A stretch of 11,945 bases of DNA, from the NCBI GenBank assembly GCA_027859055.1, contig JAQIBO010000532.1, positions 1 through 11,945 on the forward strand. Direction: 5' to 3'. The notes beneath the pieces are model-generated. The model ran no database searches. It was not told the DNA's origin and worked only from the letters and a program-made list of their open reading frames with translations. Shown piece after piece: positions 1-7,524 of this stretch; the stretch's first letter is position 1; every line of letters begins with the position of its first letter. The DNA comes from Spirochaeta sp. (GTDB taxonomy: Bacteria; Spirochaetota; Spirochaetia; DSM-27196; Alkalispirochaetaceae). Made by a program: the position numbers and the translations under genes.

Positions 1-2086
1 GCTGATGGTGCCGCCGTCGATGCGGCCCGGCGGCTCCAGCAAGCCGATCACCGCGGCGCCGGTGTCCGATTTCCTCCGTCCCTTCACGACGATTCGCAAT
101 ACGATCGGAATCATCGCAATTATTCTTGTACTGTTGTCCGTTCCATTCGTGTTGGCGATGACCCGCTCGCTCAGCAGCGTCCTGACCGCATTGGCGGCGG
201 ACGCGGAACGCATTCGAAATCTGGACTTTTCCGGAAGCCCGCCGGTTCGCACCTCGATTAGTGAGTTCCACCAACTGGCCAACGGGTTTGCCGCCATGAA
301 GACCCGCCTTCAAGGACGAACGGAAGAGTTGAACGACAGTCTTGACCGGTTGGAGAAGATCATCGATCTGAACATCGCGATCTCCGCGGAGAAGAATATC
401 GACCGGCTTTCGGAGCTTATTCTCGGGGGCGCCCAGGAGCTCTCCCACGCCGACGGGGGAAGTCTGTATCTCAAGAATGAAGCCGCAGGCACCCTGGATT
501 TCAAAATTGTCCTCAACGACAGTCTTGGATTTGTTCAGGGCGGTACCAGCGGAAATCCGGTAACCTTGCCGTCGGTGCCGTTGTACACCGAGGACGGCTC
601 CCCGAATGAGCACAACGTGGTCTCCCACACCGTTAACAATGAGACGACGGTAAACATTCCCGACGCGTACAACACAAGCGGGTTCGATTTCTCCGGTACA
701 CGACGGTTTGACGAGTCGAACGGGTACCGCTCCCAGTCATTTCTTACCGTTCCGCTCAAACCGCGGGGCAGCGATATTATCGGGGCGATCCAGCTGCTCA
801 ACGCCAAAGATCCCGACAGCGGGAAGACGATCGAGTTTTCCGGAGAGATCCAGCGCTTCGTCGAAGCCCTTTCCGCCGGTGCAGCGACGGCACTGTACAA
901 CCGGGATCTTATCGAGGAACAGAAACGGTTGTTTGACGCGATGATCCAGCTGATCGCCGGAGCTATCGACGCAAAAAGCCCCTACACCGGCGGACACTGC
1001 GCCCGCGTGCCGGAGATTGCGCTGATGCTGGCGCACCAGGCGGATGGGATCACAACCGGCCCGCTTGGTGATTTCCGCTTTGGAAGCGACCAGGACTGGC
1101 GAGCGTTTCGGATTGGCGCATGGCTCCACGACGCCGGAAAAGTCACGACACCGGATTACGTTGTCGACAAAGCGACCAAGCTGGAAACGATTTACAACCG
1201 GGTTCACGAGGTCCGCACCCGTTTTGAAGTACTTCTGCGGGACGCACGAATTGAGCGCTACGAGGCGGTTCTCAACGGTGTCGAGGCGGCCGAAGCGGAC
1301 GCGCGCCTGGCACAGACTGAGCGCGAACTACATGAGGAGTTTGCGTTTGTCGCGGAGGCGAACCTGGGCGGTGAGTTCATGGCGCCGGAGCGCATCGAGC
1401 GGCTGCAGCAGATCGGCGAGCGGCGATGGATGCGCCATTTCGACGATACGATCGGCCTTTCCTGGGCGGAACAGCAACGGCAACCTCCGGGGGACGCGCC
1501 GCTGCTTCCCGTCGAAGAACACCTGCTCGCCGACAAACCGGAGCACCGCATACCCCGAACCGGAGAGTTCTATACGCAGTACGAGAAGTTCGGCTTCACC
1601 CTGCCCGTTCCGGAGGATCTGTACAACCAGGGCGAACTGTACAACCTGTCGATCGGGCGTGGCACCCTCACCGCGGAAGAACGCTTCAAGATCAACGAAC
1701 ACGTCATGCAGACGATCGCCATGCTTGACCGGCTTCCCTTTCCGGCCAGCCTCAAGGATGTACCGGAGTACGCCGGCACGCACCATGAAACGCTGAATGG
1801 CGCCGGCTACCCGCGCCAGCTGACCGGAGACGATCTCTCTATGCCGGCACGAATTATGGCGATTGCGGATATCTTTGAGGCGCTGACCGCATCGGACCGG
1901 CCGTACAAAAAAGCGAAGCCCCTCTCCGTTGCGATCGACATCCTCGCAAAGTTCAAGGCGGATGGTCATATCGACCCGGATCTGTTTGATCTTTTTCTTG
2001 AATCGGGTCTGTACCGGGAGTACGCGTTGAAGCACCTGAAACCGGAACAGATCGATGAGGTGGATATATCGCAGTACGTGGGGTGA
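1..2086 (+). CDS. Membrane-anchored HAMP-GAF-HD-GYP phosphodiesterase, 5' end missing
   Basis: This is a signalling protein, probably a cyclic di-GMP phosphodiesterase held in the inner membrane. The frame is open to the left edge, so the ATG at 5 is unlikely to be the true start. Residues here count from that ATG. A short stretch resembling the end of an extracellular Cache-type sensor (residues 15-32) precedes a transmembrane helix (about 33-52), a HAMP linker (about 50-105), a GAF domain (about 120-300) and the HD-GYP domain (about 315-690). The metal and catalytic residues of HD-GYP all appear present: H331 (TGGHCARV), H375-D376 with K379 (HDAGK), H566 (INEHV), H593-H594-E595, the GYP at 601-603 and D622 (IADIF). 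About 218 residues separate HD from HHE, against roughly 60 in compact HD-GYP proteins such as RpfG, so there is a charged, mostly helical insert of about 155 residues. Activity and the sensed signal are inferred. glgE follows after 31 bases and may be co-transcribed. Confidence 0.88.
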   Translation, partial: LMVPPSMRPGGSSKPITAAPVSDFLRPFTTIRNTIGIIAIILVLLSVPFVLAMTRSLSSVLTALAADAERIRNLDFSGSPPVRTSISEFHQLANGFAAMKTRLQGRTEELNDSLDRLEKIIDLNIAISAEKNIDRLSELILGGAQELSHADGGSLYLKNEAAGTLDFKIVLNDSLGFVQGGTSGNPVTLPSVPLYTEDGSPNEHNVVSHTVNNETTVNIPDAYNTSGFDFSGTRRFDESNGYRSQSFLTVPLKPRGSDIIGAIQLLNAKDPDSGKTIEFSGEIQRFVEALSAGAATALYNRDLIEEQKRLFDAMIQLIAGAIDAKSPYTGGHCARVPEIALMLAHQADGITTGPLGDFRFGSDQDWRAFRIGAWLHDAGKVTTPDYVVDKATKLETIYNRVHEVRTRFEVLLRDARIERYEAVLNGVEAAEADARLAQTERELHEEFAFVAEANLGGEFMAPERIERLQQIGERRWMRHFDDTIGLSWAEQQRQPPGDAPLLPVEEHLLADKPEHRIPRTGEFYTQYEKFGFTLPVPEDLYNQGELYNLSIGRGTLTAEERFKINEHVMQTIAMLDRLPFPASLKDVPEYAGTHHETLNGAGYPRQLTGDDLSMPARIMAIADIFEALTASDRPYKKAKPLSVAIDILAKFKADGHIDPDLFDLFLESGLYREYALKHLKPEQIDEVDISQYVG

Positions 2087-2102
2087 TGGAACCGCTCGCA
2101 TT

Positions 2103-2111
2103 TGCTACGAT
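2103..2111 (+). promoter_or_regulatory. Possible extended -10 promoter for a leaderless glgE
   Basis: The sequence TGCTACGAT fits an extended -10 element (TGn followed by TAnnnT). It ends 6 bases before the GTG chosen as the glgE start, so transcription would begin at or next to the start codon. No convincing -35 box is seen and no Shine-Dalgarno sequence precedes the GTG, which agrees with a leaderless transcript. This rests on motif reading only, and a nine-base match can arise by chance. Confidence 0.35.
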
Positions 2112-2117
2112 AGACGG

Positions 2118-4103
2118 GTGAAACAGAAATCGATCCACGCATATCACGGCCGACGGCGCGTTGTCATCGACCGGGTCCGTCCCGAGATCGACGCCGGGGC
2201 CTTTCCGATCAAGCGCGTTATCGGTGAAACGGTCCATGTTGAGGCGGACATAATTGCCGACGGCCACGACCACATCCGTGCGGTACTCCGGTATCGGCCT
2301 GCCGGCGGGCGCTGGGCCGAGACTCCGCTTCATAACCAGGGAAACGACCGCTGGACCGCCTCGTTTTCCGTGAAAAAACTCGGGTTTTACGAGTACACCG
2401 TGCACGCCTGGATCGACCACGTAGACACCTGGATTCACGGCCTCCGAAAAAAGCATGCCGCCGCGGTAGTGGACGAGGTGGACCTCTCCATCGGGGCGCG
2501 TCTGATCGCCGATACCGCCGAACGCGTTCGAAGCGCCGGGGCCTCCCACACCGCCGAGGCGCGCCGGCTTGCGGAGATCGCCGCGGGGCTCGAAGTCCCG
2601 ACGGACAGCGTTGATCATCGCGTCGGAACTGTGCTGGCTCCCGCAACGATCGCACTTCTGGACGCGTGGCCGGACCGGTCCCTTGAAAACAGCTACGCCA
2701 CAACGCTCCGCGTCCAGGTGGACCGCCGTCGCGCCGCGTTCAGCGCGTGGTATGAGCTCTTTCCCCGCTCTGCTGGTTCCGGAACCACCCACGGCACGTT
2801 TCACGACGTCGCCGCCCGCCTTCCGTACATCGCACGACTTGGCTTTGACATCGTATACATGCCTCCGATCCACCCGATCGGCACCACAAAACGCAAGGGA
2901 CGCAACAACAGTGTCACCGCCGCTCCGGGAGATCCGGGATCACCCTGGGCGATCGGCTCCGCCGAAGGTGGTCATACGGCGATACACCCGCAACTTGGCA
3001 CACTCGAAGATTTTCGTGAGCTTGTGGAGCGGGTCCGCAGTTACGAGATGGAGATCGCTCTGGACATCGCCTTTCAGTGCGCCCCGGATCACCCGTGGGT
3101 GGCGGAGCATCCCGACTGGTTCGTTTCACGCCCGGACGGCTCGATCCAGTTTGCCGAGAATCCGCCAAAAAAATATGAGGATATCTATCCGATCAATTTC
3201 GAGACGGAAGACTGGCAGGCGTTGTGGCAGGAACTGAAGGACGTATTTCTGTACTGGATCGAACAGGGCGTCCTGGTGTTTCGGGTGGACAACCCGCATA
3301 CCAAGGCGTTTCCGTTCTGGGAGTGGGCGATTGCAGAGATCCGCCGGGAACACCCGGAGGCGATCTTCCTTGCCGAGGCGTTTACGCGGCCCAAACGGAT
3401 GTACCGCCTCGCCAAGGCGGGGTTCACCCAGTCCTACACCTATTTCACCTGGCGAAACGATCCGGCGGAGCTGCGTGAATATCTCACCGAACTGACCACG
3501 ACGGAGGTGGCGGAGTTTTTTCGGCCGAATTTCTGGCCCAACACCCCGGATATCCTCCACGAGGATCTCCAGACCGGCGGTCGCGCCGCGTTTATCGCGC
3601 GCTTCGTCCTGGCGGCGACGTTGAGCGGCAACTACGGAATCTACGGTCCCGCCTTTGAGCTTCTGGAACACACGCCGAGCCGCCCGGGCGGCGAAGATTA
3701 CCTCCATTCGGAAAAGTACGAGATCCGCGTGTGGGATCTGGCCCGCACCGATTCCCTTGCGCCGCTGATCCGACAGGTAAACGCGATCCGCCGCGAAAAT
3801 GAGGCGCTTCAGGACAACCGGACGCTCCGGTTCCACCCGTGTGACAACCCGTCGATTTTGTGTTACAGCAAACGCAGCGCCAGTGGCGATAACGTGATCC
3901 TGATCTGTGTGAATATGGATTTCCACGCAACGCAAGCCGGGATGGTGGAGTTTTCGCCTCTGGCGGTGGGATTACCGGACCAACCGCCGTTTGTCGTACG
4001 AGATTTACTGGATAAGGCAACCTACACGTGGCGGGGATACTGGAACTACGTGGAACTGGACCCACGAACCCGGCCCGTACACATTTTTGTGCTGGAGCGC
4101 TGA
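2118..4103 (+). CDS. glgE: Alpha-1,4-glucan:maltose-1-phosphate maltosyltransferase (GlgE)
   Basis: GlgE transfers maltosyl units from alpha-maltose-1-phosphate to the non-reducing end of alpha-1,4-glucan, releasing phosphate. It is a cytoplasmic enzyme of the GH13_3 subfamily. From the GTG at 2118 the protein is 661 residues, the normal family size. The N-terminus (RRRVVIDRVRPEIDAGAFPI) matches the usual GlgE opening, which is why this start is preferred to the ATG at 2055; that one would add 21 unlike residues and overlap the preceding gene. GH13 signatures are clear: the nucleophile D391 in FRVDNPHTKAF, the acid/base E420 in FLAEAFTRP, and a third acidic residue D478 in NTPDIL. The 29-residue gap between D391 and E420 equals that of the Streptomyces enzyme (D394/E423). 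PDHPWV and the late SEKYEIRVWD motif, both family hallmarks, are also present. The treS-maltokinase fusion downstream would make its substrate, so the two form a pathway unit. I see no truncation or missing residue. Confidence 0.96.
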   Translation: MKQKSIHAYHGRRRVVIDRVRPEIDAGAFPIKRVIGETVHVEADIIADGHDHIRAVLRYRPAGGRWAETPLHNQGNDRWTASFSVKKLGFYEYTVHAWIDHVDTWIHGLRKKHAAAVVDEVDLSIGARLIADTAERVRSAGASHTAEARRLAEIAAGLEVPTDSVDHRVGTVLAPATIALLDAWPDRSLENSYATTLRVQVDRRRAAFSAWYELFPRSAGSGTTHGTFHDVAARLPYIARLGFDIVYMPPIHPIGTTKRKGRNNSVTAAPGDPGSPWAIGSAEGGHTAIHPQLGTLEDFRELVERVRSYEMEIALDIAFQCAPDHPWVAEHPDWFVSRPDGSIQFAENPPKKYEDIYPINFETEDWQALWQELKDVFLYWIEQGVLVFRVDNPHTKAFPFWEWAIAEIRREHPEAIFLAEAFTRPKRMYRLAKAGFTQSYTYFTWRNDPAELREYLTELTTTEVAEFFRPNFWPNTPDILHEDLQTGGRAAFIARFVLAATLSGNYGIYGPAFELLEHTPSRPGGEDYLHSEKYEIRVWDLARTDSLAPLIRQVNAIRRENEALQDNRTLRFHPCDNPSILCYSKRSASGDNVILICVNMDFHATQAGMVEFSPLAVGLPDQPPFVVRDLLDKATYTWRGYWNYVELDPRTRPVHIFVLER

Positions 4104-4150
4104 ACGCGGCGGCGCACGACCCGTTTGACCTCGCGCCCGCGCGGGATCCT

Positions 4151-4154
4151 GGAG
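4151..4154 (+). promoter_or_regulatory. Ribosome binding site deciding the treS-mak start
   Basis: A GGAG lies 6 bases before the ATG at 4161 but only 3 bases before the ATG at 4158. Normal spacing therefore favours 4161. It also disfavours the in-frame TTG at 4125, which would add a short non-conserved leader. Confidence 0.6.
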
Positions 4155-4160
4155 AACATG

Positions 4161-7100
4161 ATGAACGAACAGACACATACTGAACACGACTGGTACAAAG
4201 ACGCAGTTATCTACGAGCTGCACGTTCGATCCTATATGGACAGCAACGGCGACGGCATGGGTGACTTCCGCGGCCTCACGAACAAGCTGGATTATCTTCA
4301 GGACCTCGGCGTGAACGCGATCTGGGTGTTGCCGTTCTACCCATCGCCGTGGCGGGACGATGGCTATGATATCTCCGACTACACCGGTGTGCACTCCGCC
4401 TACGGTACGATTCGGGATTTCAAACGCTTCCTGAAAGAAGCACACGCCCGGGATCTGAAAGTGATTACCGAGCTTGTCATTAACCATACATCCAACCAGC
4501 ACCCCTGGTTCGAACGTTCGCGTACCGCCAGACCGGGGAGTAAATGGCGCGACTTCTACGTCTGGAGCGAGACGCCGGAGAAATACACCGAGGCGCGCAT
4601 TATCTTCCAGGACTTCGAAAGCTCGAACTGGACGTGGGACCCTGAGGCCAAAGCGTACTACTGGCACCGCTTCTATTCGCACCAGCCGGATCTCAACTTT
4701 GACAACCCCGACGTTCAACGGGAAGTCTTTAAAGTACTCGATTACTGGTTCTCCATGGGCATTGACGGTGTGCGTCTCGACGCCGTTCCCTACCTCTTCG
4801 AACGAGACGACACAAACTGCGAGAATCTGCCGGAGACGCACGAGTTTCTCCGCCAGATGCGCGCCCACGTGGACACCCATTTCCCCGACGGTATGCTCCT
4901 TGCCGAGGCCAACCAGTGGCCGGAAGATGCCGTTGATTACTTTGGCGGCGGCAGCGGAGATGAGTGCAACATGGCGTTTCATTTCCCCCTCATGCCGCGC
5001 CTGTTCATGTCGCTCAAGATGGAGGATGCGTTTCCCGTTATCGACATCCTCGACCAGACACCCGCGATTCCCGAAACCTCCCAGTGGGGCATTTTCTTGC
5101 GCAACCACGACGAGTTGACCCTTGAGATGGTCACCGACGAGGAACGGGACTACATGTACCGCGCCTATGGCCGCGATCCGCGGCAACGGATCAACCTCGG
5201 TATCCGTCGACGCCTCGCCCCGCTTCTCGACAACAACCGGCGGCGAATCGAGCTGATGAACAGCCTGCTCTTCTCCCTTCCGGGTACACCGGTGATCTAT
5301 TACGGCGACGAGATCGGAATGGGAGATAACGTCTATCTTGGTGACCGCGACGGAGTCCGGACACCGATGCAGTGGAGCTCCGACCGCAACGCGGGGTTTT
5401 CCGACGCCAACCCGCAACGCCTGTACCTTCCCGTGATTATCGACCCCGAGTATCACCACGGTTCGATCAACGTGGAAACGCAGCAGAACAACGGTTCCTC
5501 GCTCTTGTGGTGGATGAAGCGAATTATCGCTACCCGACGCCGGTTTCCCGCGTTCAGCCGGGGCGATCTGGAGGTTATTCCGGGAACCAACCACCGGGTG
5601 TTCGCGTTTCTCCGTCGATACGGCGACGAATCGATCCTGGTGATCGTGAATTTCTCCCGCCACACCCAGGTTACCGAGCTGGAACTGTCGTCGTACTCCG
5701 GATATGTACCGGAAGAGGCGTTCAGCCAGACACACTTCCCCACCGTCCGCGACGACGGATACACCGTCACGATCGGCGGAAATGACTTTTACTGGCTCCA
5801 GATGCAGCCCGCCGTCGACGAGTACGGTGACGCCGGTGGCGCACAGACAGTTTCCATCACCGGAAAGGACTGGACCGGCATGGGCGACGCACTGCGTACC
5901 AGGCTGGAACGGGAACTGTTACCCCCGTTTATCCGGCGCAGCCGCTGGTTCCGGGAGAAATCGCTGAAATTCCGCCGGACCCGGATCGCCGATACGGTTT
6001 CGTTCGGGAGCGGCGAGAACATGGCGTGGTTACTCGTCATTGAACTGGTCTTTTCCGACGACAGAGCCGAGCGCTACCTGGTGCCGATCGCGCTGGCCAC
6101 CGGCGATGAGGCGCTCTCTATCCGGGAGGAAGTTCCCCATGCGGTTATCGCCGATGCGACCCTCTCCGGCACCGAGGGCGCCGTACTGTACGACGGCGTC
6201 TACAGCGATACGTTCCGTACGGGGGTATTCCACGCGTTGACGGGAAAGAAACGACTCAAGGCTGCGGACGGCACGGTGGATCTTCACAAAAGTCGCGGTC
6301 TACGGCGACGCATTCAGGAGCTACCGCCGCAACCGGCCTCGCGGGTGCTGTCGGCAGAGCAGTCAAACACCTCAATCCTGTATGAGGATTCGCTGTTTCT
6401 CAAAGTGTTTCGCAAGCTTGAAAGCGGCATCAATCCCGACGTGGAGCTGACGCGCTATTTAACCGAACAGCGGAACCTGTCCACCGTACCCGCCTATGGC
6501 GGCAGCCTGACCTATGCCGGCTCCGGTGACGAAGGATCGGCGGTCGGGCTGCTTATCGACTTTGTCCCCAACCAGGGAGACGCGTGGGGGTACACCCGTG
6601 ATTCGATCGAGCGGTTCTTTGAGACGATCCTTGTTGAGACCGACTCGCCGGACAGTCTGGGTAAGATTCCGCGTTCACTTCTGGAGGTTGATCCGCAACA
6701 GATTCCCGACCGGTTCCTGGAACGGGTAGACGGATTTTTCCTGGAGATGATCGAACTGCTTGGAAAACGGACCGGTGAGCTTCACCAGGCGCTGGCGGGA
6801 CAGACAACCGATCCGGCGTTCACACCGGAACCGTTCTCCCGGCTGTACCAACGGTCGTTGTACCAGTCGCTGCGCAGCCTGACCCGCCGCGTCAACGGCA
6901 CCCTGAAGAAAGCCCGCGCGCATGTTCCCGCGGAAATCGCTCCCGCGGTGGAGACGTTTCTCAGCCGGGAAGCGGAAATCCTCGAACGGTTTCAGCAGAT
7001 TACCGCCCGGAAAATCGATGCGAAGAAGATCCGGATCCACGGCGATTATCATCTCGGACAGGTACTGTTTACGGGACGCGACTTCGTCATTATCGATCTG

Positions 7101-7496
7101 GAGGGTGAGCCGGCGCGTACGCTCAGTGAGCGGCGTCTCAAGTTTTCTGCGTTCCGTGACGTTGCCGGGATGCTGCGGTCGTTTCATTACGCGATCAGCA
7201 GCCGCTATCTGGAAACGATTGCAATTCGCCCGGAGGACGGAGAGCGACTTGAGGCGTGGATACGCCCCTGGTATACCCTCGTCGGCGGAACGTTTCTCCA
7301 CGGTTATCTTGAGACCGTCGCGGGGGCGAGTTTTGTGCCCGGCGACAGGGATGCGATTGCCACCGCGCTGGAGGTCTTTCTCCTGGAGAAGGCGGTCTAC
7401 GAGGTGGTGTATTACATCGACAAACGGACGGACTGGCTCAGAATCCATCTCGACGGGATTGAGTTAGTCCTCGACGCCGGCGGCGTTCGCGGATAG
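4161..7496 (+). CDS. treS: Trehalose synthase / maltokinase fusion (TreS-Mak)
   Basis: A bifunctional cytoplasmic enzyme of 1111 residues. The N-terminal TreS part (GH13_16, about residues 8-565) interconverts trehalose and maltose. The C-terminal part (about 574-1111) is a maltokinase that makes maltose-1-phosphate from maltose and ATP. In TreS the opening WYKDAVIYELHVRSY is typical. The nucleophile is D207 (GVRLDAV), the acid/base is E249 (LLAEANQW), and the third carboxylate is D317 in RNHDEL; PGTPVIYYGDEIGMGDN is also seen. The kinase part begins with an N-terminal cap (ELLPPFIRRSRWF) and has the aminoglycoside-phosphotransferase-like catalytic loop HGDYHLGQ (H960, D962) and the metal-binding D979 of DLEGEP. 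Such fusions are widespread and match the family length of about 1100. With GlgE 57 bases upstream it completes trehalose-to-glucan conversion. The usual next gene, glgB, is absent because a convergent gene follows after 28 bases. The two activities are assigned from motifs; the direction in the cell is inferred. Confidence 0.95.
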   Translation: MNEQTHTEHDWYKDAVIYELHVRSYMDSNGDGMGDFRGLTNKLDYLQDLGVNAIWVLPFYPSPWRDDGYDISDYTGVHSAYGTIRDFKRFLKEAHARDLKVITELVINHTSNQHPWFERSRTARPGSKWRDFYVWSETPEKYTEARIIFQDFESSNWTWDPEAKAYYWHRFYSHQPDLNFDNPDVQREVFKVLDYWFSMGIDGVRLDAVPYLFERDDTNCENLPETHEFLRQMRAHVDTHFPDGMLLAEANQWPEDAVDYFGGGSGDECNMAFHFPLMPRLFMSLKMEDAFPVIDILDQTPAIPETSQWGIFLRNHDELTLEMVTDEERDYMYRAYGRDPRQRINLGIRRRLAPLLDNNRRRIELMNSLLFSLPGTPVIYYGDEIGMGDNVYLGDRDGVRTPMQWSSDRNAGFSDANPQRLYLPVIIDPEYHHGSINVETQQNNGSSLLWWMKRIIATRRRFPAFSRGDLEVIPGTNHRVFAFLRRYGDESILVIVNFSRHTQVTELELSSYSGYVPEEAFSQTHFPTVRDDGYTVTIGGNDFYWLQMQPAVDEYGDAGGAQTVSITGKDWTGMGDALRTRLERELLPPFIRRSRWFREKSLKFRRTRIADTVSFGSGENMAWLLVIELVFSDDRAERYLVPIALATGDEALSIREEVPHAVIADATLSGTEGAVLYDGVYSDTFRTGVFHALTGKKRLKAADGTVDLHKSRGLRRRIQELPPQPASRVLSAEQSNTSILYEDSLFLKVFRKLESGINPDVELTRYLTEQRNLSTVPAYGGSLTYAGSGDEGSAVGLLIDFVPNQGDAWGYTRDSIERFFETILVETDSPDSLGKIPRSLLEVDPQQIPDRFLERVDGFFLEMIELLGKRTGELHQALAGQTTDPAFTPEPFSRLYQRSLYQSLRSLTRRVNGTLKKARAHVPAEIAPAVETFLSREAEILERFQQITARKIDAKKIRIHGDYHLGQVLFTGRDFVIIDLEGEPARTLSERRLKFSAFRDVAGMLRSFHYAISSRYLETIAIRPEDGERLEAWIRPWYTLVGGTFLHGYLETVAGASFVPGDRDAIATALEVFLLEKAVYEVVYYIDKRTDWLRIHLDGIELVLDAGGVRG

Positions 7497-7517
7497 ACCG
7501 GCGCCCGTCCGATCCGC
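7489..7517. terminator. Possible shared hairpin between convergent genes
   Basis: GCGGAT (7489-7494) pairs with ATCCGC (7512-7517). Inside, GAC (7496-7498) pairs with GTC (7507-7509), with a small bulge between the two stems. The hairpin spans the stop of treS-mak and most of the 28-base gap before the convergent phoH stop, a position where a bidirectional terminator is expected. Neither strand has a T-rich tail, so it is not a canonical intrinsic terminator. At this GC content the pairing could be partly chance. Confidence 0.35.
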
Positions 7518-7524
7518 CGCGGGC

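Noticed and set aside
2055..2117. Upstream ATG as an alternative glgE start
   Set aside because: It would overlap the previous gene and add 21 residues unlike the GlgE N-terminus; the conserved region begins just after the GTG at 2118.
4136..4145. Perfect 10-base palindrome CCCGCGCGGG between glgE and treS-mak
   Set aside because: It leaves no loop for a stable hairpin, has no T-tract, and such words are common at this GC content; no function can be supported.
4125..4160. In-frame TTG as the treS-mak start
   Set aside because: The ATG at 4161 has a GGAG at proper spacing and begins just before the conserved TreS opening.
4005..5735. Long open frame on the - strand (576 codons) antisense to treS-mak
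   Set aside because: It lies opposite a clearly recognised enzyme, its translation has no recognisable motif, and long antisense frames are expected from codon bias in GC-rich coding sequence.
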